7,318 bases of DNA from Sporomusaceae bacterium. Lineage in GTDB: Bacteria > Bacillota_C > Negativicutes > Sporomusales_B > UBA7701. The DNA is taken from assembly GCA_022839045.1 (NCBI GenBank), contig JALHDI010000127.1:1-7318 (forward strand). Reading direction: 5' to 3'. Below are positions 5,500-7,318 of the stretch, piece after piece; positions within the stretch are counted from its first letter, which is position 1, and each line of letters opens with the position of its first letter. Position numbers and translations under genes: made by a program. The notes under the pieces were generated by a model. It was not told where the DNA came from. It saw nothing but the letters and a program-made list of their open reading frames with translations, and ran no database searches.

Positions 5500-7119
5500 A
5501 TGGCTAAGATAACATCATCGGCTAAGGCTTCGAAGGTGGCTGAAGGGGATTGGGCAAGCTTAGTTCGTGTATCAACGGATGGGCAGTTCCAAGAAGGTGA
5601 GAGCTACGAGATTCAGGCTCAAGTAAATATTGAAACAATAGAAAAAAATGGCGGACGGCTCTTTAAGGAGTATAAAGAGGACGGCGTGTCTGCCTTTAAG
5701 AAGAGAGTCCATCAGCGGCCAGTAATGATGGCTCTGCTGAACGATATTGCTGCAGGCAAGGTAAAGAATATAGTCGCCTTTAAGCGGGACCGTATATGTC
5801 GTGACCCAATGGACTATTACATACTACGAGAGGCTTTTAGCAAAGCAGGGGTTAAGGTGCATCTTACGTGCGGCACTGAGACTTGGGGTGACCCAGATAC
5901 GAACTCGCCTACGGATGAATTACTTGATGGGTTAATGCCGCTTCTTGCAAAATTCGAGAGCATGACAACATCCCAAAGGGTTAGGGCAAACCTCCAGGCA
6001 ATTGTTCAACGGGGTGAATGGAGGAACAGTCGGCCTCCTTATGGTTACCGATATGACCCCGAAACTAAGAAGGTACTGCAAGTCGCTCATCAGGTGGAAA
6101 CAGTTAAATTAATTCGAGATCTCTATTTGCAAGGTAATGGCGCAAGAAGGATAGCTGACCAACTGAACAACCATTATAAGATACCTTATGAGAGTACTGC
6201 GCCTGGATGGAAATCAGGACACATGAAAAAGAGGGAGCTCTGGTACCCCGAGGTGGTGCTCTCCGTGATATCCAAGCCGGTCTATATGGGGGTCCAGGTT
6301 TGGGGAGGCGAATGGTACGAGTGTGATGCCATTGATCCCATATTTACTAAAGAAGAATGGATGGAGACCTACGAAATATATAAAGCAAAGCTAACCAAGA
6401 CTGTACCGCACAAGTATTATAGCACCGTATTCCTCTTCAAAGATGTAATCTTTTGCGCCCATTGTGGAGAAAAGATGATACCCAAATACCACAAACGCCG
6501 TTATCAAAAACAAGACGGTTCGGAATCTATTTATGAGTACTACGAGTACCGTTGCGAAGGTCGCTGGGATAAAGCCAACGGCTGCAAGAGTCGAGTCCAT
6601 CGTAGAGGATTCATAGAAGATGCTATCGTAGAACTTGTGGCCGAACGGATACTTGATTACGACATTGATGAGCTTTATAAAGCACTTCTTGACAAAATGA
6701 AGAGTGACGTCAAGGATTACAATAGGTCAATAACAAATCTTCAGAATGAGATCAAGAGCATGCAGAAGACCGCAGACCAGCTAACGGAAAGTTTCCTAGA
6801 GGCCCCGCCCAACTCTAGCATGAGAAAGCGGCTTCTTGAAAAATCAGAAGCCGTTGAACAAGCTTTAACGCAACTACAAGGCGAGTTAGATGCGCATATG
6901 AAGAACCCACCGACTGAGCACGTCAGCCAGACAGAGGTCGCCAGAACATATGAAAGTATGAAAAGATGGAATGGCATTATGAGAAATCCTGACATCGGAC
7001 GGGAGGTCAAGCGGAAGCTAGCATTGGAAGTTGTAAGTAGGATTGAGGTAGACAAAGAAGGTGGCCTAAATATTTGGCTTAAGGTCGATCCTAGCTTTCC
7101 CCAGAGCAAAAGTGCATAG
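5500..7119 (+). CDS. Large serine recombinase (site-specific integrase/excisionase)
   Basis: This 539-residue DNA recombinase integrates and excises mobile elements by making double-strand cuts at att sites through a serine-DNA link. The N-terminal resolvase catalytic domain (about residues 17-150) shows SLVRVSTDGQ with R23 and nucleophile S25, then FKRDRICRD with D97, R98 and R101, matching the D67-R68-R71 set of gamma-delta resolvase. A recombinase domain follows (about 160-270; GEWRNSRPPYGYRYD, then VLSVISKPVYMG). The zinc ribbon uses C319-x2-C322 and C352-x9-C362. A long coiled coil at about 385-475 is the segment that in this family governs integration versus excision. Length and domain order are complete and no catalytic residue is missing, so it is probably active. 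ATG at 5500 follows GGGGAG (5487-5492) with a 7-base gap. Base composition is far lower in GC than the flanking host genes, consistent with acquisition. No recombination directionality factor is visible in the window. Confidence 0.96.
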   Translation: MAKITSSAKASKVAEGDWASLVRVSTDGQFQEGESYEIQAQVNIETIEKNGGRLFKEYKEDGVSAFKKRVHQRPVMMALLNDIAAGKVKNIVAFKRDRICRDPMDYYILREAFSKAGVKVHLTCGTETWGDPDTNSPTDELLDGLMPLLAKFESMTTSQRVRANLQAIVQRGEWRNSRPPYGYRYDPETKKVLQVAHQVETVKLIRDLYLQGNGARRIADQLNNHYKIPYESTAPGWKSGHMKKRELWYPEVVLSVISKPVYMGVQVWGGEWYECDAIDPIFTKEEWMETYEIYKAKLTKTVPHKYYSTVFLFKDVIFCAHCGEKMIPKYHKRRYQKQDGSESIYEYYEYRCEGRWDKANGCKSRVHRRGFIEDAIVELVAERILDYDIDELYKALLDKMKSDVKDYNRSITNLQNEIKSMQKTADQLTESFLEAPPNSSMRKRLLEKSEAVEQALTQLQGELDAHMKNPPTEHVSQTEVARTYESMKRWNGIMRNPDIGREVKRKLALEVVSRIEVDKEGGLNIWLKVDPSFPQSKSA

Positions 7120-7135
7120 GTGCATCGATACATCA

Positions 7136-7174
7136 AAGCCAGGGAGCCGCAAGACGGCAGCCCTGGCTTGTTTT
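7136..7174 (+). terminator. Intrinsic terminator of the recombinase gene
   Basis: AAGCCAGGG (7136-7144) pairs perfectly with CCCTGGCTT (7161-7169). The loop contains a further GCCG/CGGC stem (7146-7149 with 7155-7158) around CAAGA, and GTTTTAG follows. It begins 16 bases after the recombinase stop. The minus-strand side has only CTTTG, so it is a poor terminator for the convergent gene at 7195. Confidence 0.85.
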
Positions 7175-7194
7175 AGTTCCCTAATTCAGTAATC

Positions 7195-7318
7195 TCAATC
7201 ATTCCTTGACATCTTAAGATCGAGTTCTCTTTGTCGTTTTTTTAAGTATGCGCATTCTATGTAGTCCACGTTTTCTGGATTGAGGACGAAATCTCTTAAA
7301 TGTGCCGGTAGATGATCA
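7195..7318 (-). CDS. C-terminal end of an unidentified element gene, cut by right edge
   Basis: A frame open from the right edge encodes 40 residues and a TGA at 7195-7197 (minus strand). The visible part reads DHLPAHLRDFVLNPENVDY, then a charged tail with KKRQRELDLKM, ending SRND. The composition (helical, Lys/Arg/Glu-rich, no repeats) looks like real protein and the frame is free of stops to the edge, but 124 bases is too short to be certain and I do not recognise the family. It converges on the recombinase. Genes next to phage-type integrases are often repressors or ImmA/IrrE-like proteases; nothing visible confirms that here. Confidence 0.45.
   Translation of the reverse strand, partial: DHLPAHLRDFVLNPENVDYIECAYLKKRQRELDLKMSRND

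Larger units (their letters stand above)
5386..7318 (+). mobile_element. Left end of an integrated element carrying a large serine recombinase, inside the CODH gene
   Basis: The left boundary lies around 5375-5390, where CODH homology ends and strongly GC-rich, C-ending codon usage gives way to much more AT-rich sequence that persists to the window's end. The first gene is a large serine recombinase, placed and oriented as usual for integrases next to their attachment site. The element runs past the right edge, so its type (prophage, ICE, skin-like or other) and its right junction are not visible. The exact crossover cannot be fixed without the other end or an empty-site relative. Confidence 0.75.

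Noticed and set aside
1..7318. CRISPR array, tRNA or rRNA genes
   Set aside because: No regularly spaced repeats beyond the two-copy repeat at 5383-5432, and no tRNA- or rRNA-like sequence was seen on either strand.

Overview
The window looks like chromosomal DNA from an anaerobic, GC-rich diderm Firmicute, most plausibly a Negativicute of the Sporomusaceae type. This is inferred from three things: a Ni-dependent carbon monoxide dehydrogenase (acetogen or CO metabolism), a secreted beta-barrel protein ending in Phe (so an outer membrane is present), and Firmicutes-like elements (strong AGGAGG ribosome binding sites, GTG/TTG starts, a YjbE-type TerC protein, a large serine recombinase). The taxon itself cannot be proved from this sequence.

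Layout. Positions 1-1801 (+) hold the C-terminal three quarters of a Cu+-exporting P1B-ATPase (copA), cut by the left edge. It converges on wrbA (1866-2477, -), an NAD(P)H:quinone oxidoreductase, across a perfect hairpin that can terminate both genes. A 356-base divergent intergenic region (2478-2833) follows. It holds an AT-rich dyad at the wrbA promoter region, an intrinsic terminator with no gene in front of it, and an 80-nt nested hairpin directly before the TerC/YjbE-family membrane protein gene (2834-3499, +). That gene converges, through another perfect terminator hairpin, on a secreted outer-membrane beta-barrel gene with omptin-like features (3574-4440, -). Divergent from this barrel gene is the Ni-CODH catalytic subunit gene cooS/acsA (4591-5415, +).

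Main observation. The CODH gene stops after about 260 recognisable residues, in the middle of a conserved stretch and before every C-cluster ligand. At that point base composition drops sharply and a large serine recombinase gene begins (5500-7119, +) with its own perfect TATAAT box. The recombinase has a terminator (7136-7174) and is followed by the end of an unidentified convergent gene (7195-7318, -) that runs off the right edge. The simplest reading is that a recombinase-driven integrated element (prophage, ICE or skin/nifD-like element) sits inside the CODH gene, with its left end near 5375-5390. The other CODH half would lie beyond the window. Two near-identical tandem repeats at 5383-5432 overlap both the junction and the recombinase promoter.

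The host genes share a loose metal and redox theme: Cu export, flavin quinone reduction, probable Mn handling by TerC, and a Ni-Fe-S enzyme. Nothing in the sequence shows that they form one pathway; they are separate transcription units arranged as alternating convergent and divergent pairs.
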